NCBI RefSeq assembly: GCF_000192435.1
Contig: NZ_AEUD01000003.1
Location: 186,001-250,000, forward strand
From: Gordonia neofelifaecis NRRL B-59395
Lineage (GTDB): Bacteria; Actinomycetota; Actinomycetes; Mycobacteriales; Mycobacteriaceae
Length of the DNA: 64,000 nt
Reading direction: 5' to 3'
In this document: piece by piece, positions 20,709-29,304 of the stretch
Layout of the letters: every line of letters begins with the position of its first letter
How positions within the stretch are numbered: the stretch's first letter is position 1
Made by a program: the position numbers and the translations under genes
The notes under the pieces: generated by a model
What the model saw: only the letters and a program-made list of their open reading frames with translations
Databases searched by the model: none
Told to the model about the DNA's origin: nothing

Positions 20709-21110
20709 TCAGGCGAACATGCCTGCCGACCCCATCGCCCGGTCGACGTCCATCTCGATGACCACGCGGCGCGGGTTCGGCTTCGGCGTCCGGTAGCGGG
20801 CGGCGTAGCGGGCCTCGGCGTCGGCGACGGACGCGGCGTCGCGGCGGACCGTGACGGGGCCTTCCAGCGTGAGCCAGCGCGGACCGTCGACGTGAGTGAG
20901 CGCCGCACGACCGCCGCGGTCGGCGTTGCGGACCTTCTGCGAGCCCTCGAACGTGATCACCCGAGCCTTGGCCGTCGCCTCGTCGAACGTGAAGCCGACC
21001 GCGACCACATGAGGCGTCCCATCGGCGCGGGTCGTCGCCAGTGTCGAGAGGTGGTACTCGGTCAGCATCTGCAGCGCATCGGCGGAGAGATCGGCGGCGG
21101 TTCGGCTCAT
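20709..21110 (-). CDS. F420-dependent oxidoreductase/biliverdin reductase family (Rv2074-like)
   Basis: 133 residues, split beta-barrel flavin/F420-binding fold (PPOX class). [21 protein letters not shown] (about 19-39), [21 protein letters not shown] and [19 protein letters not shown] closely follow Rv2074, which reduces biliverdin with F420H2. The frame could start at 21161, but ATG 21110 fits the family and has TACCGT 7 nt upstream. Synteny Rv2074-Rv2073c-cobL is kept. Substrate here is inferred from the family. Confidence 0.85.
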   Translation of the reverse strand: MSRTAADLSADALQMLTEYHLSTLATTRADGTPHVVAVGFTFDEATAKARVITFEGSQKVRNADRGGRAALTHVDGPRWLTLEGPVTVRRDAASVADAEARYAARYRTPKPNPRRVVIEMDVDRAMGSAGMFA

Positions 21111-21123
21111 AGCGCCAACGGTA
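21111..21123 (-). promoter_or_regulatory. -10 element TACCGT, leaderless start of the F420 reductase gene
   Basis: On the minus strand TACCGT (21118-21123) lies 7 nt before the ATG at 21110; no Shine-Dalgarno sequence. Confidence 0.45.
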
Positions 21124-21190
21124 TCGGCCGGGCACCGGTACGACCGACCCGGCCACGACACCCGCCGAGGCGACCGGCGATACTGGGTCG

Positions 21191-21940
21191 GTGGGAACGA
21201 TCGTGGTCTTCGGTGGGCGCAGTGAGATCGGCGTGGCGACGGCGAGTCGCCTCGCGGCCGGGCACCGGGTGGTGCTGGCCGCTCGCCGACCCGACGATCT
21301 GGCGCAGGAGTCCGCAGCTCTGCTGGCGGCGGGAGCGACGTCGGTCGACACCGTCGAGTTCGACGCCGACGACATCGCCTCTCATCCCGCGCTGATCGAT
21401 TCGCTGTTTCAGCGCGACGCGCCGATCGACGTCGCGATCGTCGCGTTCGGCATCCTCGGCGACGCGGCCCGATCGGAGACCGACGTCGAGCACGCCCTGC
21501 AGATCGCGCACACCGACTACTACGCGCAGATCAGCGTCATGACTCCGCTCGCGGTCGCATTGAGGAGGCAGGGCGCGGGCACGATCATCGCGTTCTCGTC
21601 GGTCGCCGGCGTCCGCGTCCGACGCGCGAACTACGTCTACGGCTCCACCAAGGCCGGGCTCGACGGCTTCGCGAGCGGCCTCGCCGACGCACTTCACGGC
21701 ACCGGGGTGAACCTGCTGCTGGCGCGGCCCGGGTTCGTGATCGGGTCGATGACCCGCGAGCTCATGGACTCGGGTGTGAAGCCCGCGCCCTTCTCCCGCA
21801 CCGCCGACCAGGTGGCCGACGCCGTCGCCAAGGCCTACCGCAGGGGCCGGGGCGAGGTATGGATCCCCGGCGTGCTCCGGCCGATGTTCTTCGGCATGCG
21901 ACTGCTGCCTCGTGCGGTGTGGCGAAGGCTCCCGCGATGA
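21191..21940 (+). CDS. Short-chain dehydrogenase/reductase (Rv2073c-like)
   Basis: 249 residues, GTG start. Rossmann motif [18 protein letters not shown] (variant of TGxxxGIG, about 4-21), Ser in [10 protein letters not shown] and the YVYGSTKAG catalytic Tyr/Lys. The form resembles decaprenylphosphoryl-ribose 2-epimerase-type SDRs but the substrate cannot be told. It overlaps cobL by 4 bp (ATGA), so it is the first gene of the cobL-cobM-cobK operon. Confidence 0.85.
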   Translation: MGTIVVFGGRSEIGVATASRLAAGHRVVLAARRPDDLAQESAALLAAGATSVDTVEFDADDIASHPALIDSLFQRDAPIDVAIVAFGILGDAARSETDVEHALQIAHTDYYAQISVMTPLAVALRRQGAGTIIAFSSVAGVRVRRANYVYGSTKAGLDGFASGLADALHGTGVNLLLARPGFVIGSMTRELMDSGVKPAPFSRTADQVADAVAKAYRRGRGEVWIPGVLRPMFFGMRLLPRAVWRRLPR

Positions 21941-23151
21941 CGCGGTTCGTCGTCGTCGGCATCGGCGCGGACGGGTGGCCGGGGCTCAGCGGCCGGGCGC
22001 GGGACGCACTCGCCGACGCCGCGGTCGTCTACGGTTCGGCCCGCCAGGTGTCGCTGATCGACGGACATGTCGCGGGACGTGCGGTTCCTTGGACCTCGCC
22101 GATGTCCGACCACCTGCGTGATGTGCTGGCGGACCGAACCGAGCCGGTCGTCCATGTGCTGGCCAGTGGCGATCCGATGTTCCACGGCATCGGTACCACC
22201 ATCGTCAACGCCGTCGGACGCGACCGGGTGACGGTGATCTCGGCGCCGTCGAGCGTGTCACTGGCCGCGGCGGAGCTCGGCTGGGATCTGGCGACGACCG
22301 TCGTCGTCAGCACCGTCACCGCGCCGCCCGAAGCCGTCGTGCCGGAACTCGGCGACGGTGTGCGGCTGCTCGTTCTCTCGCGCGACGGGTCGACGCCCGC
22401 CGCACTCGCCGCGCTCTGCGACGATCACGGTTTCGGGCGGACCGGCGTGACGGTGCTGGAGAACCTGGGGGGAGGCGGGCAGGCGATGCGGAGCGGCACC
22501 GCGTCCGAGTGGGACCGCACGCCGTGCGCACCGTTGAACATCGTCGCCCTGGACTGCCGGGGGCCCAGCGCCTCGCGTGCCCCGGGACTACCGGACGGCG
22601 TCTACGTCAGCGACGGCCAGCTCACCAAGCAGACCGTTCGGGCCCTGACGGTGTCGGCGCTGCGCCCGGCGGCCGGCCAACTGCTGTGGGACGTCGGTGC
22701 GGGTTCGGGGAGCATCGGCATCGAGTGGCTGCGCGCGACGCGGGACGGCCGGGTCGTCGCCTTCGAAGCCGATCGGGATCGGGCGGTGACCGTCAGACGC
22801 AACGCCGAGCGCCTGGGGGTCGGGCATCGACTGACCCTCGCGGGCTCGGTCCCGCAGGCGTTCGCCGCGGCACCGTCGCCGGACACCGTCTTCCTCGGCG
22901 GCGGCGCGGACCGCACGGTCCTCGACGACGCGTGGCGCGCCCTCGCCCCCGGCGGACTGATCGTCGGCAACGCCGTCGCGATCGAGACGCAGCAACTGTT
23001 CGTCGACGCCCACGCGCGGCTCGGCGGATCTCTGACCAGGATCTCGGTGGAGCGAGCCGCGCCCCTCGGCACCATGTCGGCGTGGCGGCCGGCACTGCCG
23101 ATCATTCAGTGGGCGGCCGTGAAAGACGCTGCAACACAGGAGGACTCGTGA
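21937..23151 (+). CDS. cobL: Precorrin-6Y C5,15-methyltransferase (decarboxylating), CbiE-CbiT fusion
   Basis: 404 residues. N-terminal CbiE-type tetrapyrrole methylase (about 1-205; VVVGIGADGWPGLSGRARDAL, ASGDPMFHGIG) that methylates C5, joined to a CbiT-type Rossmann methyltransferase/decarboxylase (about 215-404; LLWDVGAGSGSIGIEWLR SAM motif, VFLGGGADR) that acts at C15 with loss of CO2, giving precorrin-8x. ATG 21937 overlaps the SDR stop; the stop overlaps the cobM GTG. Confidence 0.94.
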   Translation: MTRFVVVGIGADGWPGLSGRARDALADAAVVYGSARQVSLIDGHVAGRAVPWTSPMSDHLRDVLADRTEPVVHVLASGDPMFHGIGTTIVNAVGRDRVTVISAPSSVSLAAAELGWDLATTVVVSTVTAPPEAVVPELGDGVRLLVLSRDGSTPAALAALCDDHGFGRTGVTVLENLGGGGQAMRSGTASEWDRTPCAPLNIVALDCRGPSASRAPGLPDGVYVSDGQLTKQTVRALTVSALRPAAGQLLWDVGAGSGSIGIEWLRATRDGRVVAFEADRDRAVTVRRNAERLGVGHRLTLAGSVPQAFAAAPSPDTVFLGGGADRTVLDDAWRALAPGGLIVGNAVAIETQQLFVDAHARLGGSLTRISVERAAPLGTMSAWRPALPIIQWAAVKDAATQEDS

Positions 23152-23921
23152 CCGTCTATTTCATCGGCGCCGGTCCCGGCGCGGCCGACCTGATCACCGT
23201 CCGAGGCGCCGAGATCCTCGGCCGCTGCCACGTCTGCCTGTACGCGGGCTCGCTGGTGCCCGAGGAACTCCTCGACCGGCTGCCCGCGGGTGCCGAGGTG
23301 GTGAACACCGCGAAGATGCCACTGACTGAGATCGTCGCCCGACTGGCGCGGGCCGACGCCGCCGGACACGACGTCGCACGACTGCATTCGGGCGACCTGG
23401 CGCTGTACTCGGCGCTCACCGAGCAGCTCCGGCGACTCCGCGAGCTCGGCGTCGACTACGAGCTGGTGCCCGGTGTCCCGGCCTTCGCGGCAGCCGCGGC
23501 CGCGCTGGACACCGAGCTCACCGTGCCGGGCGTCGGCCAGAGCCTGCTGGTCACCCGCGTCTCGACGCTGTCCACCGACATGCCGCCGGGGGAGGACCTC
23601 GCCTCTCTTGCGCGCAGCGGCGTGACGCTCGCGCTGCATCTGGCCGCGCACCGGACAGCGCAGATCGTCGACGAACTCGCTCCCCATTACGGACCGGACT
23701 GTCCGACCGCGACCGTCGCGTTCGCCTCCCGACCCGATCAGCGGATCGTGCGGTGCGCGCTGGCTGACCTGCCCGCGGAGCTGGCCGCTGCCGGAATCAC
23801 CAAGACGGCGGTAATCTTCGTCGGTCGCGTCCTCGACGCCGACGCCCAGCCGGCACTCACCGACAGTTACCTGTACTCCCACGCCCGGATGACCAAGCTC
23901 CGTGCGGACCGCGATGCCTGA
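23148..23921 (+). CDS. cobM: Precorrin-4 C11-methyltransferase
   Basis: 257 residues. Class III tetrapyrrole methyltransferase: VYFIGAGPGAADLITVRGAEIL (SAM site), CLYAGSLVP, LHSGDLALYSAL, ELVPGVPAFAAAAAAL and ALHLAAH. It adds the methyl at C11 to make precorrin-5. GTG 23148 has AGGAGG 11-6 nt upstream and overlaps the cobL stop; the last 8 bp overlap cobK. Confidence 0.95.
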   Translation: MTVYFIGAGPGAADLITVRGAEILGRCHVCLYAGSLVPEELLDRLPAGAEVVNTAKMPLTEIVARLARADAAGHDVARLHSGDLALYSALTEQLRRLRELGVDYELVPGVPAFAAAAAALDTELTVPGVGQSLLVTRVSTLSTDMPPGEDLASLARSGVTLALHLAAHRTAQIVDELAPHYGPDCPTATVAFASRPDQRIVRCALADLPAELAAAGITKTAVIFVGRVLDADAQPALTDSYLYSHARMTKLRADRDA

Positions 23922-24669
23922 GGTCCGGGTTCTGATCCTCGGCGGCACCGGCGAGGCTCGCGCCGTCGCCCGTCTGCTGGACGACGCGGGCGTCGACTTC
24001 GTGACGTCGCTGGCGGGGCGGGTGGCGAACCCCCGGCTGCCGGTCGGTGAGGTACGGGTCGGCGGCTTCGGCGGGGTGGACGGGCTCGCCGATTGGATCG
24101 CCGCCAACGGCATCACGACGGTTCTCGACGCGACACACCCGTTCGCCACCCGGATCACGCCCAATGCGGTCGCCGCCGCCACCCGGGCCGGTGTGCGTTA
24201 TCTGCGTCTGGCACGACCGCCGTGGACACCGGCCGCGGCGGACCGATGGGCCGTGGTTTCGGACATCCGGGCGGCGGCCGGGGCCGTCGCCGATCGCGGC
24301 GGCCGGATCTTCCTCACCACCGGCAGACAAGACGTCGCAGCCTTCGCCGACGTCTCGGACGCCTGGTTTCTGATCCGCGTCGTCGACGAGCCCGACGGGC
24401 CGCTGCCGCCGAGGTCTCGCGTGCTCCGCTCGCGCGGGCCCTACGACATCGCCGGGGAACGTGCACTGCTGCGTGAGCACGCCATCGACGTCCTGGTCAC
24501 CAAGAACAGCGGCGGCGAGATGACGTCGGCGAAGCTGCGCGCCGCGGCCGAACTCGGCATCGAAGTCGTGGTGGTCGAGCGTCCCGCCGAACCGGAGGGA
24601 ATAGATCGGGCCGCGACCCCGGAGGAGGCCCTGGCGATACTCGTCAGGGACGCGACCGCGACCGGCTGA
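23914..24669 (+). CDS. cobK: Precorrin-6A reductase
   Basis: 251 residues. NADPH-dependent reduction of precorrin-6A to dihydro-precorrin-6. Conserved VLILGGTGEARAVARLL (about 5-21), VLDATHPFATRITPNA and VTKNSGGEMTSAKLRAA near the C-terminus. ATG 23914 was preferred to the in-frame GTG 23902. It is the last gene of the plus-strand cob operon and converges with the epoxide hydrolase gene 5 bp away. Confidence 0.94.
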   Translation: MPEVRVLILGGTGEARAVARLLDDAGVDFVTSLAGRVANPRLPVGEVRVGGFGGVDGLADWIAANGITTVLDATHPFATRITPNAVAAATRAGVRYLRLARPPWTPAAADRWAVVSDIRAAAGAVADRGGRIFLTTGRQDVAAFADVSDAWFLIRVVDEPDGPLPPRSRVLRSRGPYDIAGERALLREHAIDVLVTKNSGGEMTSAKLRAAAELGIEVVVVERPAEPEGIDRAATPEEALAILVRDATATG

Positions 24670-24674
24670 CCGAC

Positions 24675-25643
24675 TCAGCCGAGGTCGTCGAGGAACTCGA
24701 GCAGCACCTTGTTGACCGCCTCCGGATTCTCCATGGCGAGCAGATGCCCGCCGCCGTCGACGGTCCGAACCGCCCGCACATCGGCGTGGTGTTCCTTCAG
24801 CGCCTCGATCGGATCGTCGCCGTGCCAGTTCAGCAGGTCGACGTCACCGGCGCTGCACAGGAAGTAGAACGGGACACGGGTGATCGAATCTCCGCGGTCG
24901 CGGCGGTACTCCCAGTTCATGTCACCCGCGAGGTACCAGTTGACGCCACCGCTGAAGCCGCTGCGCGCGTACTCCGAGACGTACGTCTCCAGTTCCCACT
25001 CGGTCAGCCACGACCACGGCAACGGCGGCGGCACGGGCAGCGCCTGCCGGTATGTGACGCCCGGTGGACTCTGCCAGACCTGCATGAAATCGCCGTCGCC
25101 CGAGAGGACGTGATAGATCTTGGTCAGGATCTCCCGCGGATGCGCGTCCATGTCCTGCGCCGCGGTCATCGGATCGTCCAGGTAGTACGACATGTGGTTG
25201 AAGTGCTCTCGTCCGCGTTCGCGTTCGATCTCGCTCGGCAGGCGGTCGTAGGCCGCGTAGAACGGATTCTGCATCCCGATCAGGCCGCGGACCCGTTCCG
25301 GGTGTTCGATCGCGATGTCGTAGGCGATGAACTGTCCGAAGTCCAGACCGGAGAAGACGGCGCGCTGCTCGCCGAGATGGTCGAGCAGACCGAGGACGTC
25401 GGCCACCACATGGTCGACGCGGTAGTCCTCGAGCCGACCGGGGACCTCGGTCTGGCCCATCCCGCGCAGATCCGGTGCGACCACCCGATAGCCCGCCTCG
25501 GCCAGCGCACCGATCTGGTGACGCCAGCTGAACCAGGTGTGCGGGAATCCGTGCAGCAGCACGACGAGCGGACCCTCGCCCTCGGTCACGTAGTGCATCT
25601 CGATTCCGTTGATCGAGGCCCGATGATGAGTCCAGTTCGCCAC
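24675..25643 (-). CDS. Alpha/beta-hydrolase, epoxide hydrolase type
   Basis: 322 residues, GTG start with GGAG upstream. HGFPHTWFSW (31-40) is the HGxP oxyanion-hole motif of epoxide hydrolases; the nucleophile elbow is GLDFGQ with Asp101 instead of Ser, the mark of epoxide hydrolases (or dehalogenases); a lid follows and the catalytic His is in GGGHLLAMENPEAVN near the end. It likely opens epoxides to diols. It lies 101 bp downstream of cobIJ on the same strand but has no known role in B12 synthesis. Confidence 0.85.
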   Translation of the reverse strand: MANWTHHRASINGIEMHYVTEGEGPLVVLLHGFPHTWFSWRHQIGALAEAGYRVVAPDLRGMGQTEVPGRLEDYRVDHVVADVLGLLDHLGEQRAVFSGLDFGQFIAYDIAIEHPERVRGLIGMQNPFYAAYDRLPSEIERERGREHFNHMSYYLDDPMTAAQDMDAHPREILTKIYHVLSGDGDFMQVWQSPPGVTYRQALPVPPPLPWSWLTEWELETYVSEYARSGFSGGVNWYLAGDMNWEYRRDRGDSITRVPFYFLCSAGDVDLLNWHGDDPIEALKEHHADVRAVRTVDGGGHLLAMENPEAVNKVLLEFLDDLG

Positions 25644-25744
25644 GGCAGCTCCGTCCAGAGGTGATTCACGTCACTGGCGACGGTAGGGGTGGATCGCCGC
25701 GGGGAACAGACGGTTTACCGCTGGATGGAAAATGCGCGCCGGAG

Positions 25745-27232
25745 CTACTCGTAGCGGCGTGGCGTGAACACCAGGTCGCCCGCCGCACGCCGGACCAGCG
25801 TCGTCATCGAGGACCCGACGATCAGCAGGGTTCGCATGTCGACCGTCGACGGGTCGAACTCGGCCGCCGTCGTCACCGTCAGCCGCTGGCCGGGTCCACC
25901 GACGTCGCGTCCCTGGACCACCACGCGGTCGGCCGGGATGAGTTCGACGAGAAGCTCCTTCAGACGGTGGATCTGCTCGAGGCGCTTGGGCGAGGCCGGG
26001 TTGTAGATCGCGATCACCAGGTCCGCGGCGATGGCGTGCCGCAATCGTTCCTCGATGACCGAGCCGGGCTTGAGGAGGTCCGACAACGAGATGACTGCGA
26101 AGTCGTGTCCGATGGGAGCGCCCACCGCGGCGGCCACCGCGTGTGCGGCGCTCACGCCGGGCACCACCCGGACCGGAACCGTCGACCACCGGTCCTCGGA
26201 CGCGACTTCGGCGACCGCTGTCGCCATCGCGAACACTCCTGGGTCGCCCGACGACACCACCGCCACGCGCGCGCCGCGGGCGGCCAGATCGAGGGCGAAC
26301 TCGGCGCGCTCGGCCTCGACACGGTTGTCGCTCGCGTGCACGCGTTGGCCGGGCCGCGCGACGACCCGGTTCAGGTAGGTCTTGTAGCCGACGAGATCGG
26401 TCGCCGCCGCGAGTTCGGCGGCAACCTGCGGGGTCGTCTGGTCGACCGGCCCGGGGCCGAGACCGACGACGACCACCTCGCCGCGCGGCCGGTCGCCGCT
26501 CGCGGCCAGCGGGTTGTTCCGTCGGCCGGGAACCACGATCAACGAGAAGTAGGGGACGGTCGACGGATCGACGTCGGCGACACGCTCCACCCGCTGTCGA
26601 CCGGTGGATGCGCGCTCGACATACCAGGCCTCGTCGAGTCGCCCGGCGGCCGCCAGGGCGTCGCGCACCTTCACGAAGGTGCGCCCGAGTTTCATGATCG
26701 CGAGCGCCTCACCCGACCGGAAGTGGGCGACCAGTTCGCCCGGCTCCGCGGTGCCGGGCAACACGGTGAGGGTCTCCTCGCCCTCCACGAGCGGGATCGC
26801 GAGGGCTGCCGAGGCCGCGCTGACCGAAGTGACGCCGGGGATGATCTCGGCCTCGAATCGCTCGACCAGGCGCTTGTGCATGTGCATGTAAGAGCTGAAG
26901 AACAGCGGATCGCCTTCGGCGAGCAGCACCACGTCGCGACCGGCCTCGAGATGCGCCGCCAGCCGCTCGGCGCTCTCGGTGTAGAAGTCGGCCATCGCGC
27001 CCGCGTACCCGCCCGGATGATCCGTGGTCTCGACCGTCAACGGATACATCAGTCGCTCTTCGGTCTGCCCGTCGCGCAGGTAGGGCTCGGCCACCGAGCG
27101 CGCGATCGAATTCCCATGGCGGGCACAGTGATAGGCGATCACGTCGGCGTCGGAGATCACCCGCGCAGCCTTGACCGTGACGAGTTCGGAGTCACCGGGC
27201 CCCAGGCCGACACCCCAGAGTTTGCCGTTCAC
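25745..27232 (-). CDS. cobIJ: Fused precorrin-2 C20- / precorrin-3B C17-methyltransferase
   Basis: 495 residues. N-terminal CobI domain (about 1-240; GKLWGVGLGPGDSELVTVKAA, LLAEGDPLFFSSYMHMH, EIIPGVTSVSAASAAL) and C-terminal CobJ domain (about 252-495; VVVVGLGPGPVDQTTPQ, VVSSGDPGVFAMA, VRVVPGVSAAHAVAAAVGAP, AIYNPASPKR). CobI adds the C20 methyl; CobJ adds the C17 methyl with ring contraction. The fusion is usual in mycobacteria. GTG 27232 (GKLWGVGLGPG start, GAAGGA upstream) was chosen over the 162-nt longer frame. Confidence 0.95.
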   Translation of the reverse strand: MNGKLWGVGLGPGDSELVTVKAARVISDADVIAYHCARHGNSIARSVAEPYLRDGQTEERLMYPLTVETTDHPGGYAGAMADFYTESAERLAAHLEAGRDVVLLAEGDPLFFSSYMHMHKRLVERFEAEIIPGVTSVSAASAALAIPLVEGEETLTVLPGTAEPGELVAHFRSGEALAIMKLGRTFVKVRDALAAAGRLDEAWYVERASTGRQRVERVADVDPSTVPYFSLIVVPGRRNNPLAASGDRPRGEVVVVGLGPGPVDQTTPQVAAELAAATDLVGYKTYLNRVVARPGQRVHASDNRVEAERAEFALDLAARGARVAVVSSGDPGVFAMATAVAEVASEDRWSTVPVRVVPGVSAAHAVAAAVGAPIGHDFAVISLSDLLKPGSVIEERLRHAIAADLVIAIYNPASPKRLEQIHRLKELLVELIPADRVVVQGRDVGGPGQRLTVTTAAEFDPSTVDMRTLLIVGSSMTTLVRRAAGDLVFTPRRYE

Positions 27233-27279
27233 GCTGCTTCCTTCTCCTTCGAGTGCGGACGCTCGTTGTCCTCGTGGTG

Positions 27280-27903
27280 TCATTCCGCAGTGCTCGCGAG
27301 TGCGTTGATCGCCGCAGCGGTGATCGCGGAGCCGCCGCGCCGTCCCGTCACCGTGATGAACTCCAGGTCTGATCGGGCGGCGAGGGCCGCACACGATTCC
27401 GCCGCTCCGACGAAGCCGACCGGTGCGCCGACGATCGCCGCGGGCTTCGGCCAGCCCTGGTCGATCAGGTCGAGCAACGCGAACAGCGCGGTCGGGGCAT
27501 TGCCGATCGCGACGACGGCCTGCTCCAGGTCAGCGCGCCAGTACTCCAGCGCCGCCGCCGTACGGGTGTTGCCGATCCGTGCGGCGAGCTCGGCGATCCC
27601 GGGTTCCTTCAGGTGGCAGCGGACCGGATTGTCGGCAGGTAACCGCAGCCGGGTGATTCCGGAGGCGACCATGTTGGTGTCGCAGAGGATCGGCCCTCCC
27701 GAGGCGAGCGCCGCGCGCGCCGCGGCGACGACGCCGGGCGAGGCGACGACGTTCTTGGTGAGGTCCGTCTGGCCGGACGCGTGGATCATGCGCACGACCA
27801 CCGGTTCGAGGTCACTGGGAAAGGCCGAGAGGTCGGACTCGGCGCGGATCATGGCAAACGACTGACGGTAGATCTCGGCACCGTCGCGGACATACTCGGT
27901 CAT
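27280..27903 (-). CDS. cobH: Precorrin-8X methylmutase
   Basis: 207 residues. Moves the methyl group from C11 to C12 to give hydrogenobyrinic acid. Family motifs: EIYRQSFAMIRAES (about 10-23), VVRMIHASGQTD with the catalytic His, LCDTNMVASGI, and IGNAPTALFALL / PAAIVGAPVGFVGAAESK-like segment. ATG 27903 chosen; an in-frame ATG at 27924 lies upstream of a TAATCT hexamer. It lies between cobG (39 bp) and cobIJ (47 bp) on the same strand. Confidence 0.94.
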   Translation of the reverse strand: MTEYVRDGAEIYRQSFAMIRAESDLSAFPSDLEPVVVRMIHASGQTDLTKNVVASPGVVAAARAALASGGPILCDTNMVASGITRLRLPADNPVRCHLKEPGIAELAARIGNTRTAAALEYWRADLEQAVVAIGNAPTALFALLDLIDQGWPKPAAIVGAPVGFVGAAESCAALAARSDLEFITVTGRRGGSAITAAAINALASTAE

Positions 27904-27942
27904 GGTGCGCCCAAGATTACGCATGACCGCGGCAGGTCAGAC

Positions 27943-29100
27943 CTACCGGTCCGTGCGGTGACGTTCGACGCGATACCCGTCGCCGGTCGCGACGCGCCGG
28001 GTGTGCGCGCCGCTCGGCGAACCGCAGGCGCGGTCGCAACCGACCCAGTGCTCCCGCACGCCGTCGTCGGCAGGACCGGACGTTTGCAGGTGGTCGAGTA
28101 GGTCGGTGCGAACGTCGGCGAGTGACTTCGCGCAGCCCGGCGACCCGGTACAGGCGCTCGTCCGGACCCACGGCGACGTCGCGTCGAAGATGAAGCCCAG
28201 TGGCGCGAGGACCCGCACCACCGTCTCGGCGACGTCCTCCGTGAGATCCGGGATCAGCACCTCGCGGTCGGGCGTCACCAGGATCGGCACCCCGATCGCG
28301 GCGGCGAACTGCGCCTGCCGCGAACTCAGCCTGGCGAACTCGGTGACCGCGCCGAGCAGCACGCGCCCGTCGCTCTGCTCGAACCACCCGACGACGGGAC
28401 CGTCCGGATCCGGTCGATCGGGCACGCAGGCCGACCCGCGGCGGCCCAGATCGGCGATGCCGGCGGCGATCGCGCTCCGCCCCTCCGAGGTCAGCTCGTT
28501 GATGCGCCATTCGTCCGAGCGCTGTTCGTGGAACGCTGCGGCGGCCCGCACCATCGCCGTCGGCGCGTCGGCGAGCGGCACCACCCGTCCGGTCGGAATG
28601 CCCGCGAGATGCAGTTCCACCTCGTCACCGCCGACCGCGACCACGGTGACGTCCGGCTCGCGGGACACCACGTCGCCGCGACCGTCGTCGAACCCGAACC
28701 AGAATCGTCCGGACAGCGCCTGGGTCCACTCGTGCCGAAGAAGTTCGGTCTCGAGCCCGGCGACCGCCGACCACATGTCGGCACGACCGCCGACTCGCCC
28801 GCTGAGCGTCGACACGACGATGTTCCGCACCCTGTCGTGGGCCTCGTCGGTCACGAGTCCGGCAGCCAGAATCCGGTCGGCGAACGGCGCCACGTCGTCC
28901 GCCGCGATACCCCGCACCTGCAGGTTCGCACGCACGGTCAGCTCGATGCCGCCGTCGCCGAACTCCTCGGCGGCCGCCGCGAGTGCTTCCAGAGCGGCCG
29001 GCTCGATCTTTCCTCCGGAGAGCCGGATCCGGGCGAGATGCCCGTCCGCGGCGGGGTGAGTCCGGAAGACGCCGGGGCAGCGGTCGGCGGGTTTGTTCAC
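27943..29100 (-). CDS. cobG: Precorrin-3B synthase (oxygen-dependent) CobG
   Basis: 385 residues. Sulfite/nitrite-reductase-like monooxygenase with a 4Fe-4S cluster that hydroxylates C20 and forms the gamma-lactone of precorrin-3B, marking the aerobic B12 pathway. N-terminal DRCPGVFRTHPAADGHLARIR, then RANLQVRGI; the cluster cysteines are in TSACTGSPGCAKS and VGCDRACGSP. I started it at GTG 29100, where the family similarity begins; a TACCCT -10 is 6 nt upstream. The longer open frame to 29910 is antisense to cobN. Confidence 0.92.
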   Translation of the reverse strand: MNKPADRCPGVFRTHPAADGHLARIRLSGGKIEPAALEALAAAAEEFGDGGIELTVRANLQVRGIAADDVAPFADRILAAGLVTDEAHDRVRNIVVSTLSGRVGGRADMWSAVAGLETELLRHEWTQALSGRFWFGFDDGRGDVVSREPDVTVVAVGGDEVELHLAGIPTGRVVPLADAPTAMVRAAAAFHEQRSDEWRINELTSEGRSAIAAGIADLGRRGSACVPDRPDPDGPVVGWFEQSDGRVLLGAVTEFARLSSRQAQFAAAIGVPILVTPDREVLIPDLTEDVAETVVRVLAPLGFIFDATSPWVRTSACTGSPGCAKSLADVRTDLLDHLQTSGPADDGVREHWVGCDRACGSPSGAHTRRVATGDGYRVERHRTDR

Positions 29101-29112
29101 CCCTCCAGGGTA
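29101..29112 (-). promoter_or_regulatory. -10 element TACCCT, leaderless start of cobG
   Basis: On the minus strand TACCCT (29107-29112) is 6 nt before GTG 29100. The GGAGGG between them is too close to the GTG to act as a Shine-Dalgarno site. If so, cobG has no leader and therefore no B12 riboswitch of its own. Confidence 0.5.
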
Positions 29113-29117
29113 TGGCC

Positions 29118-29123
29118 TAGAGT
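29118..29123 (+). promoter_or_regulatory. cobN promoter -10 TAGAGT
   Basis: TAGAGT lies just before the riboswitch; transcription would begin at about 29130. It is back-to-back with the cobG promoter. Confidence 0.45.
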
Positions 29124-29129
29124 GAACCG

Positions 29130-29297
29130 CAGCCCGCCCGCGCGGAAGCCGGTTCGATTCCGGCACGGTCGCGCCACTGTGTGGGACTCCGGCGAACGAT
29201 CGCCCGGCGTCCTGAGTCAGACCCGCTGCGGCAGGCGACCGTCGGTCCACCGGGCCGATGTGACCGCACGACGCCGGGCGCGACTCCCGGCGAGGAG
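29130..29297 (+). ncRNA. Cobalamin (B12) riboswitch leader of cobN
   Basis: Conserved aptamer blocks appear in the right order: GGAAGCCGGT (29143-29152), GATTCCGGCACGG (29156-29168), GCGCCACTGTG (29171-29181) and a B12-box-like GAGTCAGACCCGCTGC (29214-29229). Downstream a 7-bp GC stem (CGCCGGG 29272-29278 with CCCGGCG 29286-29292) ends at the Shine-Dalgarno GAGGAG (29292-29297), and no T-tract follows. Control is therefore probably at translation: adenosylcobalamin binding would favour hiding the ribosome-binding site and shut off cobN. Confidence 0.88.
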
Positions 29298-29304
29298 TTC
29301 CGCT

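Noticed and set aside
25661-27865. 734-residue plus-strand frame opposite cobIJ and cobH
   Set aside because: The minus strand encodes complete cobalamin enzymes here; this frame has shadow composition.
29272-29292. Rho-independent terminator in the cobN leader
   Set aside because: The GC stem is not followed by a T-tract and touches the Shine-Dalgarno site, so translational control fits better.
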